A DNA stretch of 27,288 bases from CAZWHE01 sp964633825. Lineage in GTDB: Bacteria; Planctomycetota; B15-G4; CAYZWU01. The position numbers were made by a program, and so were the translations under genes. Positions 16,659 to 25,643 of the stretch are shown here, piece by piece (positions within the stretch are counted from its first letter, which is position 1; the number at the start of each line of letters is the position of its first letter). Location of the stretch: NCBI GenBank assembly GCA_964633825.1, contig CAZWHE010000037.1, positions 1 through 27,288 on the forward strand. Direction: 5' to 3'. The notes below the pieces were generated by a model, which was given only the letters and a program-made list of their open reading frames with translations, was not told the origin of the DNA and did no database searches.

Positions 16659-18341
16659 ATGGCAGGAAAATGTTATGCCCTCGGGCTCGATTTCGGAACC
16701 AACTCGGTGCGCGCTCTCATCGTCGATATCGCTACCGGCCGTGAAACAGGCGGTGGCGAGGCCGTCTTCCGTCACGGTACGAGGGGCGTCGTCCAGGAAA
16801 GCGGCAATCCCGACCTGGCGCGCCAGCATCCCGACGACTATCTCGCCGGCATGCGCTCGGCTGTCCGCAAAGCGTTGAAAGAGGCGGCGGCGCGCGACAA
16901 GCGTTTCCGGCCGGAGAAGATCGCCGGCATCGGCGTCGACGCGACGGGATCGACGCCCCTTCCCCTCGACAAAGAGGGCATGCCCCTCACCCGTCGAAAG
17001 AGGTTCGCACGCCACCCGGCGGCCATGGCCTGGCTCTGGAAGGACCACACGAGCCACGCCTCGGCGGCCCGTTTGACCGAGACGGCTGCCCGGCTCCGGC
17101 CGCGGTTTCTCAAAAAGTGCGGGGGCACCTATTCGTCCGAGTGGTTCTGGGCCAAGATCGCCCACTGCAAAAAGGAAGCGCCCGAGGTCTTTAACGCCGC
17201 CCACACGTGGGCCGAGATCTCCGACTGGATTCCGGCCGTGCTCTGCAACACGCTCAATCCCAAGACCATGAAGCGCAACATCTGCGCCGCCGGACACAAG
17301 GGGATGTTCCACCCCTCGTGGGGCGGATATCCCGACGCCGCGTTCCTGGCCAAGGTGGAGAGAGGGTTCGCCCGGATCAGGAAGACCCTGCCCGATAAGG
17401 CGCACACGATCGATGAGCAGGCCGGAGCCCTCTGTCCCGAGTGGGCGCGCAGCCTCGGCCTCCCCGCCGGCACCCCGGTCGCCATGGGCGCACTCGACGC
17501 CCATCTCGGCGCAGTCGGCTCGGGCATCCGGCCCGGCACGCTCGTCAAGATCATCGGCACGTCGACGTGCGACATGATCGCGACCCCCCTCGCACAGCGC
17601 CTCCCCTTCGTTCCCGGGATCTGCGGCATCGTGCCCGGGTCGATCCTGCCCGGCTGCCACGGCCTCGAGGCGGGACAGTCCGCCGTGGGCGACATCTTCA
17701 ACTGGTTCGTGAGCACGATCAACCCGGACGGGCTCGGCGGCAGGGGGCACGAGCGGCTCTCCCGCCGCGCCGCAAAGATCGCGCCCGGCGCCTCGGGCCT
17801 CCTCGCCCTCGACTGGAACAACGGCAACCGCACCGTGCTCGTCGACCAGCGCCTCACCGGCCTCATTCTCGGGCAGACGCTGCGGACGAGACCCGACGAG
17901 ATCTACCGCGCCCTCATCGAGGCGACCGGTTTCGGCGCCCTCATGATCATCAACCGCTTCGAGGAATACGGCGTGGCCGTCGACAGGATCGCGGCCTGCG
18001 GCGGGATCGCCGAGAAGAATCCCCTCCTCATGCAGATCTACGCCGACATCACGGGAAGGACGATCTTCCTCTCCCGGTCGGCCCAGACCTGCGCCCTCGG
18101 CGCGGCCATGGCCGGCGCCGTCTGCTCGGGAGCGCTGCCCGATTTCGAGACAGCGGCAAAAAAAATGACGGGCACGAAAGGGAAAGCTTTCCGCCCCGAT
18201 CCGAAAGGCCGCCGCGTCTATGCAAAGCTCTTCTCACTCTACACCGACCTTCATGACGCCTTCGGCACCAGGAAGTGGAAAGGCCGGCTCGTCCACGTGA
18301 TGAAGGAGCTTCTGGCGGTCCGGGACGACGCGAGGAGATAG
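16659..18341 (+). CDS. araB: ribulokinase (AraB, FGGY kinase)
   Basis: This 560-residue protein matches the length of AraB (566 in E. coli) and aligns by eye over the whole length. It has LGLDFGTNSVRALIVDIATG at the N-terminus, GIGVDATGSTPLPLDKEG, WLWKDHTSH, YSSEWFWAKI, CAAGHKGMFHPSWGG, VKIIGTSTCDM (the ribulokinase-type ATP-site signature) and CGGIAEKNPLLMQIYADITG. It phosphorylates L-ribulose, and often other ribuloses or ribitol, with ATP. It stands alone on the plus strand, convergent with the ABC importer genes (23 bases between stops) and divergent from the aromatic operon. No AraA-type isomerase or AraD epimerase lies nearby; the isomerase at 23131 is of the FucI family and probably supplies its substrate. 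Confidence 0.9.
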   Translation: MAGKCYALGLDFGTNSVRALIVDIATGRETGGGEAVFRHGTRGVVQESGNPDLARQHPDDYLAGMRSAVRKALKEAAARDKRFRPEKIAGIGVDATGSTPLPLDKEGMPLTRRKRFARHPAAMAWLWKDHTSHASAARLTETAARLRPRFLKKCGGTYSSEWFWAKIAHCKKEAPEVFNAAHTWAEISDWIPAVLCNTLNPKTMKRNICAAGHKGMFHPSWGGYPDAAFLAKVERGFARIRKTLPDKAHTIDEQAGALCPEWARSLGLPAGTPVAMGALDAHLGAVGSGIRPGTLVKIIGTSTCDMIATPLAQRLPFVPGICGIVPGSILPGCHGLEAGQSAVGDIFNWFVSTINPDGLGGRGHERLSRRAAKIAPGASGLLALDWNNGNRTVLVDQRLTGLILGQTLRTRPDEIYRALIEATGFGALMIINRFEEYGVAVDRIAACGGIAEKNPLLMQIYADITGRTIFLSRSAQTCALGAAMAGAVCSGALPDFETAAKKMTGTKGKAFRPDPKGRRVYAKLFSLYTDLHDAFGTRKWKGRLVHVMKELLAVRDDARR

Positions 18342-18364
18342 CCCGGCTCGTTCCCTTGTTTCCC

Positions 18365-19312
18365 CTACTTCCTGTGCCGGAACTGGTCGATGGCCACGGC
18401 GGCCACGATGATGGCGCCGATGATGATCTTCTGGAAGTAGTTTGGCACGCCGGCGAGGTCGCAGCCGTTCCGGATGAAGGCCATGATGAAGGCGCCGATC
18501 AACGATCCGAGCACCGATCCCTCCCCTCCCGAAAGGGAGCCCCCGCCGATGACGACGGCCGCGATCACGTCGAGCTCGACGCCCACGGCGACCGTGGGGT
18601 CCCCCACGGAGAGGCGCGAGAACTGCATCGACCCGGCCAGCCCGGCGAAGATCCCGGCGATGGAATAGATCCAGACCTTGACCCTCTTCACCCGGATGCC
18701 GCAGAGGCGCGCCGTCGGCTCGCTCGAACCGATGGCGAAGACGTAGCGGCCGAAGGGCGTGTTGCGCAGGAGTGCGGCCACGAAGAGGGCGGCGGCGATC
18801 ATGAGCCAGACCCCCGGGGCGAGGATGAGCCACGCCGGATCGGGAGACTTGGCCATGAGGCCGTTGATCCACGTGAGGGGGGCGTCGACTTTCTGCTCGT
18901 CGGCCAGGTACATGGCAAAGCCGCGCACCACGCTGAACATGCCGAGCGTGGCGATGAAGGGCACGATCCGGAAGCGCGTGATGATGAGCCCGTTGAGGAG
19001 GCCGCAGGCGCCGCCCGCCAGGATGCCGGCGATCAGGGAGACGAAGGGGCTCCACCCCGCATCGAGGCCGAGGGCCGTGACCACCGTGGAGAGGGCGATC
19101 ACCGAGCCCACGGAGAGATCGATTCCGCCCGAGATGATGACGAGCGTCATGCCCATGGCGCCGAGAGCCACGATCACCGTCTGGCTCGCCACGGTCTTCA
19201 GGTTGTAAAAGCTGGGAAAGGTCTGGGGCTCGAGGCAGGTGAAGAGGACGATGACGAGAAGGAGCCCGAGGAAGGGGCCGAGCACGTTGAAGAGGCGGCG
19301 CACGTCTTTCAT
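18365..19312 (-). CDS. sugar ABC importer permease (RbsC/AraH family)
   Basis: This 315-residue integral membrane protein has about 8-10 hydrophobic helices. Typical stretches are SQTVIVALGAMGMTLVIISGGIDLSVGSVIAL, a strong signature of the Rbs/Mgl/Ara permease family, FIATLGMFSVVRGFAMYLADEQ, and the cytoplasmic coupling segment AIGSSEPTARLCGIRVKRVK. Its ATG overlaps the stop of the ATPase gene by four bases (ATGA). It forms the channel of the importer, presumably as a dimer. Sugar specificity cannot be read from the permease; ribose, arabinose, xylose and others use this family. Confidence 0.9.
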   Translation of the reverse strand: MKDVRRLFNVLGPFLGLLLVIVLFTCLEPQTFPSFYNLKTVASQTVIVALGAMGMTLVIISGGIDLSVGSVIALSTVVTALGLDAGWSPFVSLIAGILAGGACGLLNGLIITRFRIVPFIATLGMFSVVRGFAMYLADEQKVDAPLTWINGLMAKSPDPAWLILAPGVWLMIAAALFVAALLRNTPFGRYVFAIGSSEPTARLCGIRVKRVKVWIYSIAGIFAGLAGSMQFSRLSVGDPTVAVGVELDVIAAVVIGGGSLSGGEGSVLGSLIGAFIMAFIRNGCDLAGVPNYFQKIIIGAIIVAAVAIDQFRHRK

Positions 19313-20844
19313 TTGTCCATTCCTTCATCTCCGGCCGGCGGGACGGGCGGTTTCTCACCCACACAGTACGCCATGAGGGACTCCTCCGTCCAGTGGGACG
19401 TCTTCTTCACCGCCGTGAGCCGGCCGCGGTGCATCACGGCGATGCGGTCGCAGATCCCGAAAAGCTCGGGCATGTATGAGCTGATGTAGAGGACGGCTTT
19501 CCCCTGCCGGGCGAGCTCGCCGATCAGCTTGTAGACGGCGACCTTGCTCCCCACGTCGATGCCGCGCGTCGGTTCGTCGAGAAGGAGGATCTTGGCGTCC
19601 TGGTGGAGGAGGCGGGCGAGGGCGGCTTTCTGCTGATTGCCGCCCGAGAGGTCGAAAGCGCGCTGCTCCGGGCCGCGCGCCCTGATCCCGAGCTTCTCCA
19701 TCCACTCCCCGCAGCCCCTCTTCAGCCTGCCCGGAAAGAGAAAACCCCGGCGCGTGTACCGGTCGAGCCGGGAGAGGGCGACGTTGTCTGCGAGGGAGAG
19801 GTTGAGAGCGAGCCCCTCCTCTTTGCGGTCTTCCGAGAGGAGGCCGATCCCCTGCCTGATCCGCGCCCACGGTGGAGCGCCCCTGTCGCGCCGGCCGAGA
19901 ACGGTCACCGTCCCGCTCTTCAGCCGATCGAGGCCGAAGAGGGCGCGCACCGTTTCGGTCCGGCCGGCGCCCACGAGACCGGCCACGCCGAGGATCTCGC
20001 CCTCCCTCAGTGTGAGGTCGACGCGCTCGGGAAAGGGATCGCCCGCCACGCCGTCGAGCTCGAGGAGGGGTCTGCCGATCTCGTGGTCCACGCGCGGAAA
20101 CATCTGGTCGAGGCGGCGGCCCACCATCATGCGGATGATCTCGTTCACCGGGGTTTCGGCCACGGGACCGCTCCCCACGGCCTCGCCGTCCCTGAGAACG
20201 GTGTAGCGGTCGGCCACGCGGCGCACCTCCTCGAGAAAGTGGCTGATGTAGATCACGCTCACCCCCCTCTCCTTGAGGGAGGCGACCACCTCGAAGAGGC
20301 GCTTCGCATCGTGTCCCGACAGTGAAGAGGTCGGCTCGTCCATCACCACGATCCGGGCGTCAATGACGAGGGCGCGCGCCACCTCCACGACCTGGCGCGC
20401 TCCGGCGCCGAGGTCCTTCACCGGCGCGGCGGGATTGATTTCGGGGTGGTCGAGAAGATCGAGCACCTCCCTGACCCGTTTTTTCATCCCCTTGAGATCG
20501 AGGAAGCCGTGCCGCTTCCGCTCGATCCCGAGCATCACGTTCGCCTCGACGGTCAAGTGGGGAGCCAGTGTCAGCTCCTGGTAGATCATGGCCACGCCGG
20601 CGCGGCGCGCCTCGATCGGGCTGTCGGGGCGGTAGTCATTCCCGTTGAAGCGGATCGTTCCCCTGTCGGGCAGGAGCGCGCCGCTCAGGATCTTGACGAG
20701 CGTGCTCTTGCCCGCGCCGTTCTCGCCCACGAGAGCATGGACCTCGCCGGCCGCCACCTCGAGATCGACCCCGGCCAGGGCCCGGGTCGGGCCGAAGCTC
20801 TTGTGGATTCCGCTCATTTCGAGCAGCGGGTTCTTGTCAGGCAT
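19309..20844 (-). CDS. sugar ABC importer ATPase (RbsA/MglA/AraG family)
   Basis: This 511-residue protein has two ABC domains in one chain, as usual for the family. The first has Walker A GENGAGKS (about 38-45) and Walker B IVVMDEPTSSL, but its signature is LGAGARQ rather than the common LSxGxxQ. The second has the degenerate Walker A GLVGAGRTE (no lysine, normal for RbsA-type), the signature LSGGNQQK and Walker B ILLLDEPTRGID. It powers uptake with the neighbouring permease and binding protein. It is 27 bases after the binding-protein gene and overlaps the permease gene. Confidence 0.92.
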   Translation of the reverse strand: MPDKNPLLEMSGIHKSFGPTRALAGVDLEVAAGEVHALVGENGAGKSTLVKILSGALLPDRGTIRFNGNDYRPDSPIEARRAGVAMIYQELTLAPHLTVEANVMLGIERKRHGFLDLKGMKKRVREVLDLLDHPEINPAAPVKDLGAGARQVVEVARALVIDARIVVMDEPTSSLSGHDAKRLFEVVASLKERGVSVIYISHFLEEVRRVADRYTVLRDGEAVGSGPVAETPVNEIIRMMVGRRLDQMFPRVDHEIGRPLLELDGVAGDPFPERVDLTLREGEILGVAGLVGAGRTETVRALFGLDRLKSGTVTVLGRRDRGAPPWARIRQGIGLLSEDRKEEGLALNLSLADNVALSRLDRYTRRGFLFPGRLKRGCGEWMEKLGIRARGPEQRAFDLSGGNQQKAALARLLHQDAKILLLDEPTRGIDVGSKVAVYKLIGELARQGKAVLYISSYMPELFGICDRIAVMHRGRLTAVKKTSHWTEESLMAYCVGEKPPVPPAGDEGMDK

Positions 20845-20871
20845 TCTTCAAGGTCCGATCGGATAGGACGA

Positions 20872-21834
<963 letters not shown>

Positions 21835-21998
21835 TTTTTCCTCCCGGCTCGAAAGCTTCATTCAATCCGCCCGGCGCCCTCCGGTCAAGAACAAGAACGC
21901 CCAACCGGTGATGCCGTGGAAAGGAGCCGGCTTCGGGGTAGGATCGCGCAGCGTAAAAATGACCCACGTGGGGTTGAGACAAAACCCCGGTGTGAAGT

Positions 21999-22054
21999 TT
22001 GATCAACATTTTTTCTCCCCCTGATTCGGGTGGGGGGAGAAAAAATGATTAAGA
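21999..22054 (+). repeat. 56-bp inverted repeat, left copy
   Basis: It starts TTGATCAACATTTTTTCTC and ends AAAAAATGATTAAGA, and is identical to the reverse complement of 22939-22994. Each copy contains its own hairpin: TTTTTTCTCCCCC, a ten-base loop, then GGGGGAGAAAAAA with an extra G. The T-run is on the 5' side and the A-run on the 3' side in both directions, so it is not a normal terminator. Confidence 0.9.
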
Positions 22055-22078
22055 TATCCGACCGATTGCTCGTTGGAA

Positions 22079-22264
22079 ATGTCCCACGGGGGACATTCTC
22101 CAAGTATAGCCCCCGTGTCCCACAAGGGACTGAGAAATAAGCGGCATTGCAGGTGTCGATTCCCAAAGGCCTGTTCTTTCTTTTTTGGGAAGTGGCATCT
22201 CTGGAGCGAGATTCAGGCGACCCACGTGGACTATCTATTGCAGTCGATGTGTCCCCACGTGGGC
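22079..22264. repeat. GTCCCACG palindrome cluster, left group
   Basis: Four short palindromes share a CCCACG core: ATGTCCCACGGGGGACAT (22079-22096), GTGTCCCACAAGGGAC (22115-22130), GACCCACGTGGAC (22219-22231) and TGTCCCCACGTGGGC (22250-22264). A fifth, GACCCACGTGGGG, lies just outside at 21961-21973. Spacing is irregular and both orientations occur. Confidence 0.75.
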
Positions 22265-22333
22265 GTGCCTCGACTGCGTACCTTCGTCTATTTTTTTCTG
22301 TGAGAGTCTTCTCCCCTGACGTCACGTCGTCAC

Positions 22334-22565
22334 TCATTGACCGAGCACAAGACTTTTCTCGCTCAGCCACCTGGAAAGCTTTGCAAGATTGAAAGCGCCG
22401 CAAAGAAGCCAAAATTCGCTGCGGCAGGCCCCGTAAGCCGCGGCGCATGAAGCGGCGCCATCTCAGGTTGTGTTTCATGTGGCCGAAGCGGTCCTCAACC
22501 ATTGCTTTTCGTCGGTCTCCCAAACGGTCTTGGTGTCGGTCACGGCGCGCCGCTCGGACATGGCG
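22334..22565 (-). pseudogene. frameshifted transposase C-terminus (IS1182/DDE type)
   Basis: On the minus strand one frame reads RRKAMVEDRFGHMKHNL followed by RWRRFMRRG, and after a one-base shift near 22433 the next frame reads GACRSEFWLLCGAFNLAKLS then RWLSEK, ending at a TGA (22336-22334). The pattern (VExxFGxxKxNxxxRRFxxRG, then ACRxEWxLxCxAxNLxKL) is the C-terminal end of DDE transposases of the IS1182 and related groups. Nothing upstream is recognisable beyond about 22565, so only a relic remains, non-functional by truncation and frameshift. It may be what is left of the element that brought in the surrounding repeats. Confidence 0.65.
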
Positions 22566-22749
22566 AGAAGATAGGACGTTTTCTCCAGCACCGCGAGCGT
22601 GACGGTCGATCAGTTCCTCGGGCATCCCGTTAGGGTCGTTTGAATCGTCACCCTCGTCTTATGCCGCGTCAAGTCAAGCCGGTTCACTACATCCACTACA
22701 ACGCGAACGCGATGACTCGACCCCACAAAATCGGCGGGGGTTTTGTCCC

Positions 22750-22864
22750 GGCCCCACGGGGGACATTGATCGTTCTTGATGTCCCACAGGGGACATATTA
22801 AACAATACCGATGCCCCCACGTGGGGCGATCTCCAGGCAAGCCCCCCAGTCCCCCGTGGGACAT
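22750..22864. repeat. GTCCCACG palindrome cluster, right group
   Basis: Four palindromes of the same family: GGCCCCACGGGGGACAT (22750-22766), GATGTCCCACAGGGGACAT (22778-22796), GCCCCCACGTGGGGC (22813-22827, perfect) and GTCCCCCGTGGGACAT (22849-22864). They lie 10-20 bases apart, just inside the right arm of the inverted repeat. Confidence 0.75.
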
Positions 22865-22938
22865 TTCAAACGAACAATCGGCCGGGCTCCATTCCCCTTA
22901 TCTTGCGGAGATGACAGAAATAACATCCTACTTATATC

Positions 22939-22994
22939 TCTTAATCATTTTTTCTCCCCCCACCCGAATCAGGGGGAGAAAAAATGTTGATCAA
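22939..22994 (-). repeat. 56-bp inverted repeat, right copy
   Basis: Exact reverse-complement partner of 21999-22054, 884 bases away. It ends 136 bases before the isomerase start codon. Perfect identity, while the flanks have diverged, suggests recent duplication, gene conversion or strong constraint on the core. Confidence 0.9.
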
Positions 22995-23130
22995 GCTGCA
23001 CGTCGGGTTTTTGTCTCAGCCGTCCGGCCAGATAGACGTTGCACACAAACCGATGCCGCAATTATCATGGCCCTGTTGCCATGGTTTCCGGGCAAACTCC
23101 CGGGAAGCAGACCTCGAGAAGGAGACGGCC

Positions 23131-24879
23131 ATGCCCTTCATCAGCAAGAAGAAACCGAACATTCCCACTCTCGGTGTTTTCGTTCCCTGCGATCCCCGGA
23201 TCGACGACGCTTCGCGAACGCGCGCCTTCAACATCGGCATCATGACGGCGCGGACCCTGGCGGGAGGGATCGTTCTCCCCTGCGGCGCGCCGCCCAATGT
23301 CTTTTACTGCCCCGACCTCGTGGACAACGAGGCCGCGGCCGACACGGCTGCGGCGGAGCTGAAGGACGCGGGCACCGACGCTCTCTTCGTGGTGCCGGAC
23401 ACGTGGTTCTTCCCCGGCCGGAGCGCCATGGCCGTGACCGCCCATTTTCCGCCGTCGACCCCACTCGCCTGCGTGGGAGGCAACAACGCGCCCAAGCCGG
23501 GCGTGGTCGGCATCGACGCCCTCGCCGGCGCCTATGCCCAGACGGGCCGGTTCTGCTCCGTCGTGATCGGCGCCATGCCCGAGACGGGGCAGGACCCCGA
23601 GTTCGACGGCGCCACGAAATCCGCCGTCATCGACCTCGGGTTCGCCATGACGGCCGTTGCCGCGCTGCGGGGGAGGCGCTTCCTCTCCGTCGACACCGAC
23701 TCGATGCAGATGGAGACGGCCCTCAACCACGTCCACGCGGCGCGCCGCTTCTTCGGCCTCGAGTCGACGCGCGAATCGATGAAGATCTTCGCCGACATGC
23801 TCCGCAAGCAGGGCGGGTACGACCCGGAAGAACTGAAAGCCCTGCGCGACTGGGTGGTGAACGAGAAGTTCCGCGGCCGCATCTTTCCGAACACCGAGGA
23901 GGTGACAGGGAAAAAGCTCCCCCTCTACACGGGCAAGCGCGGCCCCGCGCCCCCCCTTTCGAAAGAGGACGCGGCGAAGCTCGACGAGGGGCTCGCCCTC
24001 TACCTGATCCTGCGCAACCGGATGGCCGACGTCAACGCCGTGGGCGGCGGGTGGACGAGCCAGCTCGCATGGGGCTCGGACCGCTCCGGCATCCCCATGG
24101 CCACGGCCGACATCGCCGAGTCCCTCTTCAACTCGACGGAGGACCACACCGGAAAGAAGCCCGCCGTTCCTTTCGCCACGGAGAACGACGTGCAGGGGCT
24201 TCTCACCATGATCGCCTACTCCTTCCTCTCGGGCGGGCGGCCCACCCTCTTCATGGATTTTCGCAAGGTCTACGAGCCCTGGGAGATCAGGGAGATCGCG
24301 GCCGAGATCGACCTCGACCTGAAGCCATTCGCCGCCGAGCCCTGGATGGAACGGGGATTCGTGGACGGCAACAACTCGGGCAGCGGCTCCCTCGACTACG
24401 GGAAGGAGCATTTCATCTTCCGCGCGGACCCCGACTACTTCCCGGGCGGGGGATTCTCCGTCGGTTTCCTCTCGCCGGGCGGGATCAGCGGGATGGCGGG
24501 GCGGCTCGCCTACTCCGACCTCTCAGGCATGTTCACCATGATTCAGGACGAGGCGCGGAGCGTCGACCTCCCACCGGCTCTGGCCGAGCGCGTTGCCCAC
24601 GCGTCGAACTACACGTGGCCCCACGCCTTCCTCTGCTTCGAGCACGTGCCCGCGGGCCTGTCGAAGACGGGGGTGCCGGCCAACCACATTCACATGGTGA
24701 CGGGCATGCCGCGGCGCCGGTGGCAGCACTTCTCGGACATGACCCTCGTCCTGCCCGGCCGGTGGGAGAACACGCCCGAGCACACAGAAGGCGTCGACCG
24801 CCCCCTCCCTATGCTCTGGCGGATCAACGGCGGCGAGGTGGCGGCGAAGATGCGAATGGCGGGACGCCGTTTTTATTGA
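23131..24879 (+). CDS. L-fucose/L-arabinose isomerase family protein
   Basis: The start at 23131 is chosen because GAAGGAGA lies just upstream; the frame runs back to 22984, but that part overlaps the inverted repeat. The 582-residue protein matches FucI-type isomerases (591 in E. coli). Metal-site residues can be placed by motif: Glu351 in FATENDVQG, Asp376 in LFMDFRKVY and His519 in PANHIHMVTG, the counterparts of E. coli FucI Glu337, Asp361 and His528. The enzyme uses Mn2+ to convert an aldose to a ketose. FucI enzymes act on L-fucose, D-arabinose and some relatives. With a ribulokinase and a pentose-type importer next door, L- or D-arabinose to ribulose is the likely reaction here; L-fucose is the alternative. 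It is transcribed away from the importer. Confidence 0.85.
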   Translation: MPFISKKKPNIPTLGVFVPCDPRIDDASRTRAFNIGIMTARTLAGGIVLPCGAPPNVFYCPDLVDNEAAADTAAAELKDAGTDALFVVPDTWFFPGRSAMAVTAHFPPSTPLACVGGNNAPKPGVVGIDALAGAYAQTGRFCSVVIGAMPETGQDPEFDGATKSAVIDLGFAMTAVAALRGRRFLSVDTDSMQMETALNHVHAARRFFGLESTRESMKIFADMLRKQGGYDPEELKALRDWVVNEKFRGRIFPNTEEVTGKKLPLYTGKRGPAPPLSKEDAAKLDEGLALYLILRNRMADVNAVGGGWTSQLAWGSDRSGIPMATADIAESLFNSTEDHTGKKPAVPFATENDVQGLLTMIAYSFLSGGRPTLFMDFRKVYEPWEIREIAAEIDLDLKPFAAEPWMERGFVDGNNSGSGSLDYGKEHFIFRADPDYFPGGGFSVGFLSPGGISGMAGRLAYSDLSGMFTMIQDEARSVDLPPALAERVAHASNYTWPHAFLCFEHVPAGLSKTGVPANHIHMVTGMPRRRWQHFSDMTLVLPGRWENTPEHTEGVDRPLPMLWRINGGEVAAKMRMAGRRFY

Positions 24880-24969
24880 GAACTCGGAGAACATAGCGTA
24901 AGATTGGGAACGAAGCCTAGGAGCTTATTCGAGTAGGGGTCGGGACACGTCGCATATGAACGGTCGAAT

Positions 24970-25575
24970 ATGAACGGCAAGCAGAATGATGTCACGTCGA
25001 TGCTCACCGCCATTTCCGCCGGCGACCATGCCGCCAAGAAAAAACTCTTTTCCCTCTTATACAAAGAGCTCCACAACCTGGCCCATGCCGCCATGCGGAG
25101 GGAACATCCCGGAAACATACTGCAGACCACGGCGCTGATCCACGAGACCTACATCCGGCTGGTGAAGAACAAGAATTTCAGAATGAAGAACCGGTCCCAT
25201 TTCTTCACCGTCGCCGCAAAAGCCATGCGCCGGATCCTGGTCGATGTGGCCCGGGCCAGGCGGGCCGCCAAGCGGGGAGGCGGCCGCATGACCGTCTCTC
25301 TCGAAAAAACAGAGGAGCCCGAAGAGAAGCCGGCCCTGCCCGAAAGCCCGTTCAAGAACCTGGAAATGCTCGACCGGGCCTTGAAAAAGCTCGAAAAAGA
25401 CGAGGACAACCAGCGGCGGTGCACCATTCTCGAGCTGCACTTCTTTGCAGGGCTCACGATCCAGCAGACGGCCGAAGTTCTCGGAATTTCAGCCAGAACG
25501 GTCAAGCGCGACTGGGAATTCGTAAAGGTCTGGCTCTACCAGGAATTGAAGAAGAGCGAAAGCGGATCCGGGTAG
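24970..25575 (+). CDS. ECF-type RNA polymerase sigma factor
   Basis: This 201-residue protein has sigma region 2 in the first half (LLYKELHNLAHAAMRREHPG; ALIHETYIRLVKN; HFFTVAAKAMRRILVDVARARR) and a region 4 helix-turn-helix at the end (LELHFFAGLTIQQTAEVLG then ISARTVKRDWEFVKVWL). The wording fits the PF07638 group, abundant in Planctomycetota and Acidobacteriota, in which control often comes through a Ser/Thr kinase rather than a classical anti-sigma factor; neither is seen here. The start is not preceded by a good Shine-Dalgarno. A five-codon frame starting at 24956 ends in TGA overlapping this ATG, and ATATGAACGG occurs twice (24955 and 24969), so coupling or a small duplication is possible. 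Targets unknown. Confidence 0.88.
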   Translation: MNGKQNDVTSMLTAISAGDHAAKKKLFSLLYKELHNLAHAAMRREHPGNILQTTALIHETYIRLVKNKNFRMKNRSHFFTVAAKAMRRILVDVARARRAAKRGGGRMTVSLEKTEEPEEKPALPESPFKNLEMLDRALKKLEKDEDNQRRCTILELHFFAGLTIQQTAEVLGISARTVKRDWEFVKVWLYQELKKSESGSG

Positions 25576-25643
25576 GGTTGCGCCCGGGGGGATACCGTTT
25601 CACCAAAAGGTTGCTCATTCCCCTCTTGGAATCGTTTGACGCC

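Larger units (their letters stand above)
21961..23019. mobile_element. candidate non-autonomous or decayed mobile element
   Basis: Imperfect inverted ends of about 80 bp are built around identical 56-bp cores. The outer flanks are also related: TGAGACAAAACCCC on the left and, in reverse complement, TGAGACAAAAACCCG on the right. The inner flanks agree as well: ACCGATTGCTCGTTGGAAATGT on the left against a near copy at 22863-22885 on the right, with an extra ~40-50 bases in the right arm. A transposase relic lies between. No target-site duplication was found, so the borders are approximate. Confidence 0.5.
21835..23130. other. repeat-rich intergenic region, 1.3 kb
   Basis: The region separates the divergent importer and isomerase genes. 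It contains a pair of perfect 56-bp inverted copies, at least nine short GTCCCACG/CCACGTGG-type palindromes and a broken transposase end, all listed separately. I see no intact gene; open frames here, including a short plus-strand one at 22660-22800, run through palindromes and have no recognisable family. Promoters for both neighbours must lie in or beside it. Confidence 0.7.

Noticed and set aside
21999..22054. Hairpin in the 56-bp repeat as a rho-independent terminator
   Set aside because: On both strands the T-run is on the 5' arm and the A-run on the 3' arm, the reverse of what a terminator needs.
22079..22864. Palindrome clusters as a CRISPR array
   Set aside because: The repeats are too short and variable, the spacing is irregular and no cas genes are present.
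22776..24896. 706-codon plus-strand frame overlapping the isomerase
   Set aside because: Arg/Pro/Gly-rich out-of-frame shadow. The FucI-family motifs are all in the other frame.
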